Below the pieces are notes generated by a model. The model had not been told where the DNA came from, did no database searches, and worked only from the letters and a program-made list of their open reading frames with translations. A stretch of DNA of 48,008 nucleotides from Rhodobacterales bacterium (lineage in GTDB: Bacteria; Pseudomonadota; Alphaproteobacteria; Rhodobacterales; Rhodobacteraceae): positions 1-48,008 of the forward strand of contig PDOZ01000039.1 of assembly GCA_002747325.1 (NCBI GenBank). Reading direction: 5' to 3'. Shown here piece after piece: positions 15,651 to 25,409 of this stretch. The position numbers and the translations under genes were made by a program. How positions within the stretch are numbered: the first letter of the stretch is position 1; each line of letters opens with the position of its first letter.

Positions 15651-16330
15651 GAGACCTGAAACTGGTGTTGTTCGATGTCGATGGCACCCTGCTCGACAGC
15701 CAGAATTTCATCATTCAAGCGGTGCGGAATTGTTTTGTTAGCATGGGGCGCGCCGTGCCTAAACGCGCGGATATACGGGCGATTGTCGGGCTTTCGCTGG
15801 AAGCGGCGATGGCGCAGTTGGCGCCGGATTTGACGGGCGCGCAGAACACTGAGGCGGCGCGGGCGCTGAAAGAGAGCTTCCTTTCTCTGCGCGCGAAAAC
15901 CGGCGGGGAGGCGTCGATGCCGACCTATCCGGGCACGCGCGAAATGCTCGATCGGCTCGGGGCAGTGGATGAAATTTTCCTTGGAATTGCAACGAATAAG
16001 GCGCGGCTTGGGGTGGATCATTTTCTGGAGTCGCATGGCCTGACCGGGCGGTTTCACACCATTCAGACCGTTGACAACCACCCCGGCAAACCGCACCCGG
16101 CGATGGCCGAAGCTGCGTTGTCGGAGTTGGGTATCGACAAGCGTAATGCGGTGTTGGTGGGCGATACGACCTTTGACATGCAGTTGGCGCATAATGCCGG
16201 GATCGGGGCGATTGGTGTCGATTGGGGCTACCACACGGCGGCGGATTTGCGCGAGGCGGGTGCGTCGCATGTATTAACCAGTTTTGCCGGGTTGGACGCG
16301 GTGTTGGACGAAATTTGGGGGACGGTATGA
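15647..16330 (+). CDS. HAD-IA family hydrolase (phosphoglycolate phosphatase-like)
   Basis: This 227-residue haloacid-dehalogenase phosphatase has the nucleophile motif FDVDGTLLDS with D10 and D12, motif II LGIATNK, the lysine of HPGKPHPAMAEAAL, and motif IV VGDTTFDMQLAHNAG. A helical cap follows motif I, as in Gph-type enzymes. The substrate is not determinable from sequence. It lies between an RNA-modification gene and the ATP12 gene, with ATGA overlaps on both sides. Confidence 0.9.
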   Translation: MRDLKLVLFDVDGTLLDSQNFIIQAVRNCFVSMGRAVPKRADIRAIVGLSLEAAMAQLAPDLTGAQNTEAARALKESFLSLRAKTGGEASMPTYPGTREMLDRLGAVDEIFLGIATNKARLGVDHFLESHGLTGRFHTIQTVDNHPGKPHPAMAEAALSELGIDKRNAVLVGDTTFDMQLAHNAGIGAIGVDWGYHTAADLREAGASHVLTSFAGLDAVLDEIWGTV

Positions 16331-17043
16331 GCGCGTGGCAAGTACGGAAATTCTGGCAGGAAACCGGGGTTGAGGCGCGGGGCAGGGGCTTTGGTGTGAC
16401 GCTGGATGGCCGCCCCTTGCGCACGCCGGCCAAGGCGTATCTGGTGGTGCCGAGCGAGGGTTTGGCGCGGGCGGTTGCGGCGGAATGGGACGCGGTTGAA
16501 GAGGTCATTCAGCCGGAGAAAATGCCGGTCACGCGTTTGGTTAACGTGGCGCTGGACAAGGTCGCGGCGACGCATGGCGACGTGACCGACATGCTGGCGG
16601 AATATGGCGACGCGGACCTGACCTGTTATCGCGCCACCGACCCGGCGGGGCTGGTCGCGCGGCAGGCGGAGGTCTGGGATCCCTTCCTCGATTGGGCGGC
16701 GGAAACGTTGGGCGCGCGGCTGGTCCCGGTCGCGGGTGTGATGCATCAGCCGCAATCGCCGGAAGCATTGGCCCGGCTGCGCACCGCGATTGCCGAGTTG
16801 GACGCCCTGCGCCTCGCGGCGTTTCACGAATTGGTAACCCTGTCCGGCTCGCTGGTTCTTGCCTTCGCCACGCTGCGCGGCCATGCCAGCGCCGAAGAGG
16901 CATGGAACGCGGCGCGGGTCGACGAGGATTGGCAAATTGCACAATGGGGTGAGGATGAAGAGGCGATGGAGCAGGCGGCGCGCAAGCGAGCGGATTTTCT
17001 GCGCGCGGCGCGGGTTCTGGCCCTGCTTGACGGGGCGGAATAA
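16327..17043 (+). CDS. ATP12-family F1-ATPase assembly chaperone
   Basis: This 238-residue protein belongs to the ATP12 family, which in mitochondria and alphaproteobacteria binds free F1 alpha subunit. Characteristic segments are RKFWQETGVE, LDGRPLRTPAK, AEWDAVEEVIQPEKMPVTRL and DLTCYRATDP. The ATG at 16327 overlaps the HAD gene stop. A longer frame to 16222 lies within that gene. Presence of this family supports an alphaproteobacterial host. No atp genes are adjacent. Confidence 0.92.
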   Translation: MSAWQVRKFWQETGVEARGRGFGVTLDGRPLRTPAKAYLVVPSEGLARAVAAEWDAVEEVIQPEKMPVTRLVNVALDKVAATHGDVTDMLAEYGDADLTCYRATDPAGLVARQAEVWDPFLDWAAETLGARLVPVAGVMHQPQSPEALARLRTAIAELDALRLAAFHELVTLSGSLVLAFATLRGHASAEEAWNAARVDEDWQIAQWGEDEEAMEQAARKRADFLRAARVLALLDGAE

Positions 17044-17198
17044 TCGTCGGTTTCCGCCCTTTCCGCCTTGACCATCGCCACGGAACCTGACCAAATTCAC
17101 CGGGAAGGCCGGGTGTGTGCAGCCGGATGGATTGGTTAAGAGTTTTGGGGTAATTTGTTTGAAATTGGCGCGAAATTGCGCAGTCGAATGAGGTAACG

Positions 17199-18212
17199 AT
17201 GCGGAACACGATCTTGCTTGGCGCTGTTTTGGCGGCAGGGATGGGCGGCGCAGCAGCGGCGTCCACGCTGGAGGATGTCCGCGCGCGCGGCACGTTGCTT
17301 TGCGGCGTCAATTCCGGCCTGTTTGGTTTTGCAACTCAGGACGCCAACGACCATTGGAGCGGCTTTGATGTCGCGTTGTGCAGGGCCGTGGCGGCGGCGG
17401 TGTTGGGCGACAGCAACAAGGTCGAATTCGTGCCCACAAAACCCACAACCCGCTTTACCGCTTTGGCGGCGGGGGATGTGGACCTTCTGGCGCGCAACAC
17501 GACCTGGACCTTTGGGCATGATGTGGGCGAAAAGGTCGATTTCGTCGGTGTGTCTTACTATGACGGGCAAGCGTTTCTGGCGCGCAAGCAACTCGGCGTT
17601 TCGTCGGTGAAGGAGCTTGAGGGGGTTTCGGTCTGCTTCCAGTCCGGGACGACTAACGAGCTGAATTTGCAGGATTATTTTCAGGCAAATGAAATGTCTT
17701 ACACGCCGGTTCCGGTGGAGGACAGCGCAGAGGCGCGGCAGAAATACCTCGATGGCGCCTGCGATGTATATACGTCTGACGCCTCCGGAATTTCGGCCAT
17801 TCGTGCCACGTTTGAAAACCCGGACGATCATGTGATCCTGCCGGAAATCATTTCCAAAGAGCCGCTCGGGCCGCTGGTTCGGCATGGCGATAACCGCTGG
17901 GGCGACCTTGTGCGGTGGGTGCTGAATGCGTTGATTGTGGCGGAAGAAATGGGTGTCACCTCGGCCAATGTAGAAGAGCTTTCGGCGGGCACCAATGACC
18001 CGGAAGTGAACCGCTTGCTCGGGGTTGAGGGCGAGTTTGGGGCCATGCTCGGGTTGGATGCGGATTGGGCCAAACGCGCCATTCAGGCTGGGGGAAATTA
18101 CGGTGAAATCTTCGCGCGTAACATTGGTGAAGACACGCCGGTCGGGCTTGCGCGGGGGCTGAATGGCCAGTGGCGCGATGGCGGATTATTATTCGCGCCG
18201 CCGTTCCGTTAA
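17199..18212 (+). CDS. amino-acid ABC transporter substrate-binding protein (AapJ/BztA-like), orphan
   Basis: This 337-residue periplasmic binding protein has a signal peptide at residues 1-21 (hydrophobic core LLGAVLAAGMGGAAAA). Its length and the segments GTLLCGVNSGLFGF, SGFDVALCRAVAAAVLGD, ARNTTWTF and the C-terminal GLNGQWRDGGLLFAPPFR match the general L-amino-acid (AapJ) or glutamate/aspartate (BztA) binding proteins. Such proteins normally head an aapJQMP operon, but no permease or ATPase genes adjoin. It is convergent with sixA, 12 bases away. It probably supplies or competes for a transporter encoded elsewhere. Confidence 0.9.
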   Translation: MRNTILLGAVLAAGMGGAAAASTLEDVRARGTLLCGVNSGLFGFATQDANDHWSGFDVALCRAVAAAVLGDSNKVEFVPTKPTTRFTALAAGDVDLLARNTTWTFGHDVGEKVDFVGVSYYDGQAFLARKQLGVSSVKELEGVSVCFQSGTTNELNLQDYFQANEMSYTPVPVEDSAEARQKYLDGACDVYTSDASGISAIRATFENPDDHVILPEIISKEPLGPLVRHGDNRWGDLVRWVLNALIVAEEMGVTSANVEELSAGTNDPEVNRLLGVEGEFGAMLGLDADWAKRAIQAGGNYGEIFARNIGEDTPVGLARGLNGQWRDGGLLFAPPFR

Positions 18213-18224
18213 CGCTATCAAAAG

Positions 18225-18725
18225 TTAAGAAATCAGATCGCGCGGCACGATGAAGTTGTGCAGTTTTCCGCTTTGCCATTGGATTTCAGACCAGCTTTCG
18301 GCCTTGAAATCAATGACACTGGTGGCGCAAGTCGGGTAGTGCCTAAAGCGCGGGTCCGATGGCGGGTTGCTTACGAGGGCGTTGGCCAAGGCGCCGCAAC
18401 CGGGATTGTGCGCGATTAGCAGGACGCAGTTTGCGCGGGCGTCGTGTAATATTGAGAGCATTTGTTCCGGGGAGGCGTGATACAGGCCGCGTTTGAATTG
18501 GACCGGGACGGGTTTGGGCAATTCGCGGCAAATGCGCTCGAAGGTTTCGGCGGTGCGGGCTGCGCTGGAAACCAGAGCTTCTTCCGGCTGGTAGCCATGC
18601 GCTGCGAGCCATTGTCCGATGGCGCGAGCGGAGGCGCGGCCACGGTGGTTCAAGACCCGGTCATGATCGGCCAGTCCCGGATTGTCCCAGGCAGATTTGG
18701 CGTGGCGGGTCAGGATCAGGCGCAT
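18225..18725 (-). CDS. sixA: SixA-type histidine phosphatase
   Basis: This 166-residue member of the histidine phosphatase superfamily has the N-terminal motif LTRHAKSAWD (catalytic H8), a substrate arginine region SSAARTAETFERI, and the second histidine in LLIAHNPGCG. SixA dephosphorylates phosphohistidine on HPt or NPr proteins in E. coli, but the target here is unknown. The ATG at 18725 lies one base after the argB stop (TGACATG), so the two are co-transcribed. A longer frame to 18845 is only the argB overlap. Confidence 0.88.
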   Translation of the reverse strand: MRLILTRHAKSAWDNPGLADHDRVLNHRGRASARAIGQWLAAHGYQPEEALVSSAARTAETFERICRELPKPVPVQFKRGLYHASPEQMLSILHDARANCVLLIAHNPGCGALANALVSNPPSDPRFRHYPTCATSVIDFKAESWSEIQWQSGKLHNFIVPRDLIS

Positions 18726-18726
18726 G

Positions 18727-19590
18727 TCAGGCCTCGCGCAACATGGAGCCCGCGCCGTGGTCGGTGAACAATTCCAACAGGCAGGCATTCGGCACCCGGC
18801 CATCGAGGATGACCACGGCGCGAACCCCGTCCTCAATCGCCGCAAGTGCGGTTTCGGTTTTTGGGATCATGCCGCCAGCGATGGTGCCGTCGGCGATGAA
18901 GTCGCGGATTTGCGATGTGGTCAGTTCGGTCAGCACTTCGCCTTGCGCGTTCTTGACCCCCTCGACATCGGTCAACAGCAACAGCCGGTCCGCTCGCAAC
19001 GCGCCCGCAACCGCACCCGCAGCGGTGTCGCCGTTGATGTTAAAGGTCTCGCCGCCCGCGCCCGCGCCGATGGGGGCGATGACCGGGATGATTTCGGCCT
19101 CGAAGAGCTTGGTTAACACGGTCGTGTCGACCGCTGACGGGGTGCCGACAAAGCCTAATTTTGGGTTGGTCTGTTGGCAGGTCATCAGGTTGGCGTCCTT
19201 GCCGGTCAGGCCAACCGCGCGCCCGCCTTCGGCATTGATGGCCTGCACGATGCGCTTGTTAACCCGGCCCGCCAGCACCATTTCGACGACCTCGATCGTT
19301 GCGTCATCGGTGACACGTTTGCCGTCGACCCAGTCGCTTTTCACGCCCAGCCGGGCCAGCATGTCGTTGATCATCGGCCCGCCGCCATGCACCACGACCG
19401 GGTTCACCCCGACCTGACGCATCAGCACGATATCGCGGGCAAAGCTGGCCATCGCCGCGTCGTCGCCCATCGCGTTGCCGCCGAATTTGATCACCACGGT
19501 CGCGCCCTCGTAGCGCTGCAAATAGGGCAGGGCTTCGTTCAAAGTGCGGGCGGTGGCGATCCAGTCTTTATGCATGTTCTGCTTTCTCAT
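18727..19590 (-). CDS. argB: acetylglutamate kinase
   Basis: This 287-residue kinase phosphorylates N-acetyl-L-glutamate in arginine synthesis. Motifs include [13 protein letters not shown] near the N-terminus, the glycine loop VVHGGGPMI, and [28 protein letters not shown]. The mobile N-terminal helix typical of arginine-inhibited hexameric forms appears present ([18 protein letters not shown]). The start at 19590 lies five bases after the engB stop; an ATG five codons in (19575) is an alternative. Confidence 0.96.
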   Translation of the reverse strand: MRKQNMHKDWIATARTLNEALPYLQRYEGATVVIKFGGNAMGDDAAMASFARDIVLMRQVGVNPVVVHGGGPMINDMLARLGVKSDWVDGKRVTDDATIEVVEMVLAGRVNKRIVQAINAEGGRAVGLTGKDANLMTCQQTNPKLGFVGTPSAVDTTVLTKLFEAEIIPVIAPIGAGAGGETFNINGDTAAGAVAGALRADRLLLLTDVEGVKNAQGEVLTELTTSQIRDFIADGTIAGGMIPKTETALAAIEDGVRAVVILDGRVPNACLLELFTDHGAGSMLREA

Positions 19591-19595
19591 GTCGG

Positions 19596-20246
19596 TTAAT
19601 CCAGTCCGGCGATGATGGCGCGCAGGGTTTTGATGCCGGTGCCTTTCTCGGAAGAGGTCACGACGAGTTCGGGATAGGCGGCGGGGTGTTTGGACAGGGC
19701 TTTGCGTACCTGCGCCAACACTTTTTCGCGCTCTTTTTCTTTGATTTTGTCGACCTTGGTTAACACGGTCTGGAAGGTCACGGCGGAGCGGTCGAGCAGG
19801 GTCATGATTTCTTCATCGACTGGTTTGATGCCGTGTCGACTGTCGATCAATACGAAAGCGCGGCGCAGGCTGGCGCGACCGGAAAGGTAGGCTTTGAGCA
19901 GGCGTTGCCATTTTTCTACCACCGGCACCGGGGCATTGGCGAAGCCGTATCCGGGGAGGTCGACGAGGTAGGGGCCTTGGGTGGTGAAGAAGTTGATCTC
20001 CTGCGTCCGGCCGGGGGTGTTCGACGCGCGCGCCAGCGCCTTCCGGCCGGTTAGGGCGTTGATAAGGCTTGATTTTCCGACGTTGGAGCGTCCGGCAAAG
20101 CAGACTTCCAAGCGGTCGGCTTCGGGCATGCCGTCCATCGCGACCACGCCTTTGAGGAAGTTGGTTTCGCCCGCGAACAAGAGGCGCCCCCGTTCCAGCG
20201 CGTCGGCATCCGGGATTTCGGCGATGGGGAAGGCCAGGTCTGTCAT
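19596..20246 (-). CDS. engB: ribosome biogenesis GTPase EngB (YihA/YsxC)
   Basis: This 216-residue GTPase is needed for late 50S assembly. G1 is in [17 protein letters not shown], the G2 threonine in [13 protein letters not shown]3 is DLPGYGFA and G4 is TKVDK. It overlaps the MOSC gene stop by ATGA and precedes argB by five bases, so it belongs to the long rpmH-yidC-argB transcription unit. Confidence 0.96.
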   Translation of the reverse strand: MTDLAFPIAEIPDADALERGRLLFAGETNFLKGVVAMDGMPEADRLEVCFAGRSNVGKSSLINALTGRKALARASNTPGRTQEINFFTTQGPYLVDLPGYGFANAPVPVVEKWQRLLKAYLSGRASLRRAFVLIDSRHGIKPVDEEIMTLLDRSAVTFQTVLTKVDKIKEKEREKVLAQVRKALSKHPAAYPELVVTSSEKGTGIKTLRAIIAGLD

Positions 20247-20986
20247 GTCATAATCTCCACCCGGTCGCCGGGCTCAATGCTGCCGGGTTTTGTTACCACA
20301 GCATGTATGCCCATTTCCATATGCCCGAAACTTTTCAGGGCTTTCAGGGTTTCGGCATCGCGCTCGCCGGTGTGGATGTTGGCTTCGGTGGCGCGGCAGC
20401 GGGTGATTTCCTTGCGAATCCAGAATTCGGCGCTGCCGATACGGATATTTTTGTCGACAAGGCTTTGTTCCTGCCAAGGTTCCCAACCGTCGACCAGCAG
20501 GTTGCCGCGCCAGCGCAGCGGGGACAACTTTTGGTCCAGCGCCTTTTCGATGGTGCGGTGGCTGGCAAGGTTAATCAGCGAGAGGGATACGGTGCTGCTA
20601 TCGGTCATGGCATTTTCGGCGCGGTAGATCGCGACGGGGTTGGGCTTGCCGATGGCGACCAGCGGGTGGACCCAGTCGATCAACCGCTCTGCGTCCTGCG
20701 GATTGTCCGGGTTGCCGATGAAGTCTCCGCGCGTTGGGTGGTGCAGGTGGACCGTTCCATCTTCGGTGAGTTCAGCCGTAATGGCCTGCAAGGCGGGGCT
20801 GCTTGCGGCACGAATAAAGTTGTTGCAGGGCAGCCAGGGTTCTTTGGCTTTGGCCCGGCGGTGCGCGACGGCCCAGAGGCGGTCTCCGGGGATGCCGCGT
20901 CCTTTGGTCAGGGTTGCGCTGGCCATGCGTTCACGGCCAAGCGCTTTGATTGGGTGGCGCCAGATTTCTTGCAGCGTCCCGGTCAT
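20243..20986 (-). CDS. MOSC-domain protein
   Basis: This 247-residue protein has an N-terminal beta-barrel segment (TGTLQEIWRHPIKALGRERM) and a MOSC sulfur-carrier domain with the NLLVDGWEPWQEQ region and RCRATEANIHTGERD, where the cysteine is the expected persulfide or molybdenum-cofactor site. MOSC proteins bind or transfer molybdenum cofactor or act in oxime reduction and detoxification; the specific role is unknown. It overlaps yidC and engB by ATGA at both ends. Confidence 0.88.
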   Translation of the reverse strand: MTGTLQEIWRHPIKALGRERMASATLTKGRGIPGDRLWAVAHRRAKAKEPWLPCNNFIRAASSPALQAITAELTEDGTVHLHHPTRGDFIGNPDNPQDAERLIDWVHPLVAIGKPNPVAIYRAENAMTDSSTVSLSLINLASHRTIEKALDQKLSPLRWRGNLLVDGWEPWQEQSLVDKNIRIGSAEFWIRKEITRCRATEANIHTGERDAETLKALKSFGHMEMGIHAVVTKPGSIEPGDRVEIMT

Positions 20987-22800
20987 TTCTCCGAAGACTT
21001 TTTGCGCCGGAAGCTCTTGGTTATGTTGCCAAAAACGTCTGGTTTATGGCCGTGGCTGCGCATGATCGTGTATTGCTGGATGAAGGTCAGCGTGTTGTTC
21101 GCGATCCAGTACAGCACGAGGCCAGAGGCGAAACGGCCCAGCATGAACATGAACACCCAGGGCATCCAGGCCATGATCATGGCTTGGGTTTCGTCGGTGG
21201 GAGCCGGGTTCAGTTTTTGTTGCAGCCACATGGAAATACCGAGCAAGATCGGCAGGATTCCGAGAGAGAAGAATGCGAGCCAACTATCGGCGGTCGGGGC
21301 TGCGTAAGGCAGTAGGCCAAAGAGGTTAAGCACCGAGCTGGGATCCGGGGCGGAGAGGTCTTTGAGCCAGCCGAACCACGGTTGATGGCGCAGTTCGAGC
21401 GTGACGAAGATCACTTTATAGAGCGAGAACCAGATCGGGATTTGTAACAGGATCGGTAGGCAGCCGGAGGCTGGGTTAACCTTCTCGCGCTTGTACAGTT
21501 CCATGATTTCTTGTTGTTGGCGTTGCCGGTCATCGCCGACACGCTCACGAATCGCTTCCATTTCAGGCTGCAATTCGCGCATTCGGGCCATGGATACATA
21601 GGAGCGATAGGCCAGCGGCAAAAGCACCATTTTCACGATCACGGTCAGGCCGAGAATTGCCCAGCCCATGTTGCCGATCATCTTGTTGAGATAATGCAGG
21701 GTGGCGAACATCGGCTTGGTGATGAAGAAGAACATGCCCCAGTCGATGGAGTCGATAAAGTGGTAAATGCCGTCATTTTTCTCGTAATTTCGGATGGTTT
21801 CCCAGTCCTTGGCGCCGGCGAAAAGCATGGTCGAAACGCTGGCGCTGGCGCCTGCGGCGACTTCCATTGTCGGCATACGGATTTCGGCCTGATAAATGTC
21901 TGCGCCTTCGACGTATTTTGCCACGGAGGTGAATTTTGCGCCGGGTTGGGGGATTAGGGTGGTCATCCAGTAATGATCGGTGAAGCCGATCCAGCCGTTT
22001 TCTTCTACGTTGAGGATTTCGGCGTGGGCGGCTTCGCGTTCATCGAGTTTCAGGTCGCGTAGGTCGTCGTAATCTACTTCGCCCAGTTCGTTGTCGGTTT
22101 GGCGGATCAGGCCTTCGTGAAGGATAAAGAAGCCGCGCAGGTTTGACGGTTCGCCGTGGCGGGCGATGACGCCGTAGGGCGCGAGGCGCTGGGCGTTGGG
22201 GCCGGTGTTTTCGACGCGCTGGGTGATGTTGAACATGAAGTTTTCATCCACCGAGATTTCGCGGGTGAAGGTCATGCCTTTGGTGTTGGTCCAGCGCAGG
22301 GTGATCGGCGTGGAGGGCGTGAGTTTTTCGCCGGAAACGAGTTCCCAATGGGTGCTGGCGCCGGGCATGTCGGTCAGTTGCAGGTTGCCGCCGGGGGCCC
22401 AGCCATAGAGAGCATAATACGCATCGTTGGTGCCGGTTGGGGTCAACAGCACTACGGTGTCACTGTCGGGAGAAATGGTTTCGCGGTAGGCTTTCAGGTG
22501 CAGATCGTCGATGCGACCGCCGATCAGGGCAATGGAGCCGGAAAGCTGTGGTGTATCAATTTCGATACGCGGAGCTTCCTTCAGCAATGCTGCAGTGTCG
22601 GTGCTTTGGGCCGGCTCGGTGTTGCTTACGAGCGGGGCGATGGCGGCACCGGCCACGACGTTGGCCTCTGCGGGCGCCTGCGTTTCAGCGGTTGGCGCCT
22701 GTGGCGTAACCTCCGCGGGCGGGAACAGAATTGTCCAAACGGTAATTACGGCGAAGCTCAAAACAGCCGCATAGAGCAGGTTGCGATTTTGGTTTTCCAT
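20983..22800 (-). CDS. yidC: membrane protein insertase YidC
   Basis: This 605-residue insertase has an N-terminal anchor (MENQNRNLLYAAVLSFAV), a large periplasmic domain (about residues 60-340), and a C-terminal five-helix Oxa1-type core. The core has the conserved ARMRELQPEMEAIRERVGDDRQ cytoplasmic loop and a lysine/arginine-rich tail. I chose the ATG at 22800; an in-frame GTG at 22827 has no family support. It is part of the rpmH-rnpA-yidD-yidC block, with ttcA and an EAL gene inserted upstream. Confidence 0.97.
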   Translation of the reverse strand: MENQNRNLLYAAVLSFAVITVWTILFPPAEVTPQAPTAETQAPAEANVVAGAAIAPLVSNTEPAQSTDTAALLKEAPRIEIDTPQLSGSIALIGGRIDDLHLKAYRETISPDSDTVVLLTPTGTNDAYYALYGWAPGGNLQLTDMPGASTHWELVSGEKLTPSTPITLRWTNTKGMTFTREISVDENFMFNITQRVENTGPNAQRLAPYGVIARHGEPSNLRGFFILHEGLIRQTDNELGEVDYDDLRDLKLDEREAAHAEILNVEENGWIGFTDHYWMTTLIPQPGAKFTSVAKYVEGADIYQAEIRMPTMEVAAGASASVSTMLFAGAKDWETIRNYEKNDGIYHFIDSIDWGMFFFITKPMFATLHYLNKMIGNMGWAILGLTVIVKMVLLPLAYRSYVSMARMRELQPEMEAIRERVGDDRQRQQQEIMELYKREKVNPASGCLPILLQIPIWFSLYKVIFVTLELRHQPWFGWLKDLSAPDPSSVLNLFGLLPYAAPTADSWLAFFSLGILPILLGISMWLQQKLNPAPTDETQAMIMAWMPWVFMFMLGRFASGLVLYWIANNTLTFIQQYTIMRSHGHKPDVFGNITKSFRRKKSSEK

Positions 22801-22896
22801 GGGTGCCAATACGTCGGTTTCAGTCACGCTGGTTCAACAGGGCGGCGGACGAAAGGTCAAGCGGTTTTAGGAAAAGGCTGGCCCTGGAAAGGGAAA

Positions 22897-24441
22897 CTAA
22901 CCGATTTGGCGGGGAAAAACCTCCGTTTGTTGCAGGCTTTCGGCATGTGCGGCGATCCATTGGGTAGTTTTCTCGAAAGGCATGGGTTTGGCGATGGAGT
23001 AGCCTTGCACATGGCCGCAACCCAATTGCGCGAGCATGGAATGTTCACCTTCGCTCTCGACGCCTTCACCGAGCGTTTCCAGACCCAGTCGTTCTGCCAT
23101 GCTTTGAATGGCGGCGACCATGTTTTGCTGATCCCGGTCGGTATCTACATGGGTAACGAAAGAGCGGTCGATCTTGATGCGGTTGACTTTGAAGCGGCGG
23201 ATATTGCCGATGGAGGCGTGGCCGGTGCCGAAATCGTCAAGGTCGATGGTGCAACCCATTTGTGACAGGGCGGCGACGTTGCGGCAGGTGACGTCGTCTT
23301 CGGACTGGGCAACCACATCTTCCAGCACTTCAACGGTCAGTCGGTTGGGGGCGATGTCGAAGCGGTCCAGTTCCCACTTGATTTTTTCATGCAGTTTCGG
23401 GTTTTGCAGTTCGGCGGGGGAAAAGTTTACCGCCACATTGGGTACGGACAGCCCGGCGCGGTCCCATTCGCGGATAGCAGTCAGGGCGTGGAACAGAATT
23501 ACCTCTCCCAGCCGTTCGGACAGGCCACCGCGCTCAATCGTCGGCAGGAAGGCGCCGGGGGCGATCATGCCTTTGGTCGGATGATGCCAGCGGGCGAGGG
23601 CTTCGAAGCCGGTGAGCTCGCCGGTATCGGTGGAGATCTGCGGTTGGAACCACGGGCGGATTTCGCCGTTTTCCAGCGCATTGGATATTTCCAGCGCAAT
23701 TTCGCTGGGTAGGGCAGGGCGCGGACGCATACCACGGGAAAAAGCGCGAATCGAATTGGGGCCGGATTTATGGGCTTCGTTCAGGGCGCTTTCTGCGGCG
23801 CCCAGCAGCGCTTCGCCGGTTTGATCGTCGACCCGATTCGGCAGGGCGAAGCCAACCGACGCGGTGAACAGCAGTTTCGTGCCTTCCAGTGCGACGGGCT
23901 CGCTGATCGCTTCCTGCAAGCGGGCAGAAAGCTGGATCATGGTTTCCAGATCGACCCGGCGGGTTTTGTTGATCGCCAGCCCGAAGGTGCCGGGCGCGAT
24001 TTGCACCAGCACGTCTTCTTCGCGCATGGCGGCTTTGAGGCGGTCGGCACAGCTGCGTTCAATCCTCTCGCTTGCTTCGCGGCCATATTGCGCTTCCAGA
24101 GTGTCGAAATCGTCGATGGCCAGAATCAGGCAGACCTGTTGCTCCAGATCTTCGTTCGCCGGATCCATGCAGGTATCCAGATGGCGGATCAGGCTGCCGC
24201 GCCCAGGCAGGCCGGAGACCGAATCGCGTCGATCCCTGCGCGCCGCGCGCCGCGTCGTCAGGCCGATCAGGGCGATGAGGGTTGGCAGGGCAATGGCAGC
24301 GCCCAACAACGCCTCTTCGCCGCCCAACCAGAATGAAATCAACATGATAGCAGGCAAAAGCGCGGCCAGATGCGGGGTCAGAACTGCGCGCCGCGCGCTT
24401 TTGAGAAGCCTGTTTTTACTCATACCAGTTTTCAAGGCCAT
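22897..24441 (-). CDS. membrane-anchored EAL-type c-di-GMP phosphodiesterase with degenerate GGDEF domain
   Basis: This 514-residue protein has two transmembrane helices (about residues 24-39 and 43-61), a GGDEF-fold domain (about 75-235) and an EAL domain (about 245-500). The GGDEF signature is replaced by APGTF (149-153), so cyclase activity is not expected. The EAL domain keeps the catalytic set: E280 in FEALARW, N339, E371/E374, DD402-403, K423, the EGVE glutamate near 460 and Q479. It should hydrolyse c-di-GMP at the inner membrane, perhaps gated by GTP bound at the dead GGDEF. The ATG at 24441 follows GGAGGG. It sits between ttcA and yidC on the same strand. Confidence 0.92.
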   Translation of the reverse strand: MALKTGMSKNRLLKSARRAVLTPHLAALLPAIMLISFWLGGEEALLGAAIALPTLIALIGLTTRRAARRDRRDSVSGLPGRGSLIRHLDTCMDPANEDLEQQVCLILAIDDFDTLEAQYGREASERIERSCADRLKAAMREEDVLVQIAPGTFGLAINKTRRVDLETMIQLSARLQEAISEPVALEGTKLLFTASVGFALPNRVDDQTGEALLGAAESALNEAHKSGPNSIRAFSRGMRPRPALPSEIALEISNALENGEIRPWFQPQISTDTGELTGFEALARWHHPTKGMIAPGAFLPTIERGGLSERLGEVILFHALTAIREWDRAGLSVPNVAVNFSPAELQNPKLHEKIKWELDRFDIAPNRLTVEVLEDVVAQSEDDVTCRNVAALSQMGCTIDLDDFGTGHASIGNIRRFKVNRIKIDRSFVTHVDTDRDQQNMVAAIQSMAERLGLETLGEGVESEGEHSMLAQLGCGHVQGYSIAKPMPFEKTTQWIAAHAESLQQTEVFPRQIG

Positions 24442-24547
24442 GCGCCTTCCCTCCAAATGGGCGGAACTACCCGATCTGGGATGAGTCTTAACCCCAAGAA
24501 GTCAACCGGAGGTTAATATGACAGGAAAAATTGTAACGGTCTTGAAA

Positions 24548-25378
24548 TTATTTTTTCTGCAAGGCCAATCCGGCGAAGTCAAACAGGTCAGAATCAAGCA
24601 AATGCGAGGGGCGTGTGTTGGTTAATGCCTTGAAAATTTTCTGTCGCCGTCCCGGTGCGTTTTTCTCCCATTGGTCCAGCATCGCCTTGATTTGTTGGCG
24701 TTGCAGCCCGTCTTGTGAGCCGCAGAGGTCGCAGGGAATGATCGGATATTGCATGGCGGTAGCGAATTTTTCGCAATCGGCTTCGGCGACGAAAGCCAGT
24801 GGGCGGTAAACGAACAAATCGCCCTCTTCATTGACCAGTTTGGGCGGCATGGTGGCCATGCGGGAGCCGTGAAACAGGTTCATGAAGAAGGTTTCGAGGA
24901 TGTCATCGCGGTGATGGCCCAGCACGACGGCGGTGCAGCTTTCCTCGCGGGCGATTCGGTACAGGTTGCCGCGCCGCAGCCTCGAGCAGAGCGAACAATA
25001 GGTGCGGCCTTCGGGCACTTTATCCATGACGATGGAATAGGTGTCTTGATATTCGATGCGGTGCGGCACCCCCATATCTTCAAGGAATTTCGGCAGCACG
25101 GTGGCCGGAAAACCGGGTTGGCCCTGATCGAGATTTACCGCCAGCAGCTCCACTGGCAGCAACCCGCGCCATTTCAGCTCATAAAGAACGGCGAGCAGGG
25201 TGTAGCTGTCCTTGCCGCCGGACAGGGCGATCATCCATTTGCCGCCCGGTTCGATCATGCCGAACTGGTCGATGGCCTCGCGGACATTACGCACCACCCG
25301 CTTGCGGAGTTTCTTGAACTCGGCGGTGGAGGGGGCGCCTGCGAGCAGGGGGTGGATGGCGTCGGTTTCTTCAAGCAT
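24548..25378 (-). CDS. ttcA: tRNA 2-thiocytidine(32) synthetase TtcA
   Basis: This 276-residue enzyme thiolates C32 of tRNA. The PP-loop SGGKDS is at residues 53-58. The iron-sulfur cysteines lie in [10 protein letters not shown] (128-131) and CDLCG (216-219). The longer open frame to 25600 is proline/alanine-rich antisense of yidD, so the ATG at 25378 is chosen. It lies 31 bases downstream of yidD on the same strand. Confidence 0.95.
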   Translation of the reverse strand: MLEETDAIHPLLAGAPSTAEFKKLRKRVVRNVREAIDQFGMIEPGGKWMIALSGGKDSYTLLAVLYELKWRGLLPVELLAVNLDQGQPGFPATVLPKFLEDMGVPHRIEYQDTYSIVMDKVPEGRTYCSLCSRLRRGNLYRIAREESCTAVVLGHHRDDILETFFMNLFHGSRMATMPPKLVNEEGDLFVYRPLAFVAEADCEKFATAMQYPIIPCDLCGSQDGLQRQQIKAMLDQWEKNAPGRRQKIFKALTNTRPSHLLDSDLFDFAGLALQKK

Positions 25379-25409
25379 GGGGCGATGTAGCGGGAAGTGT
25401 TGGGGGCGT

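Noticed and set aside
19108..19772. A 16-base direct repeat (CTTGGTTAACACGGTC) in argB and engB
   Set aside because: In both genes it encodes the same TVLTK peptide in frame, so coincidence of coding explains it.
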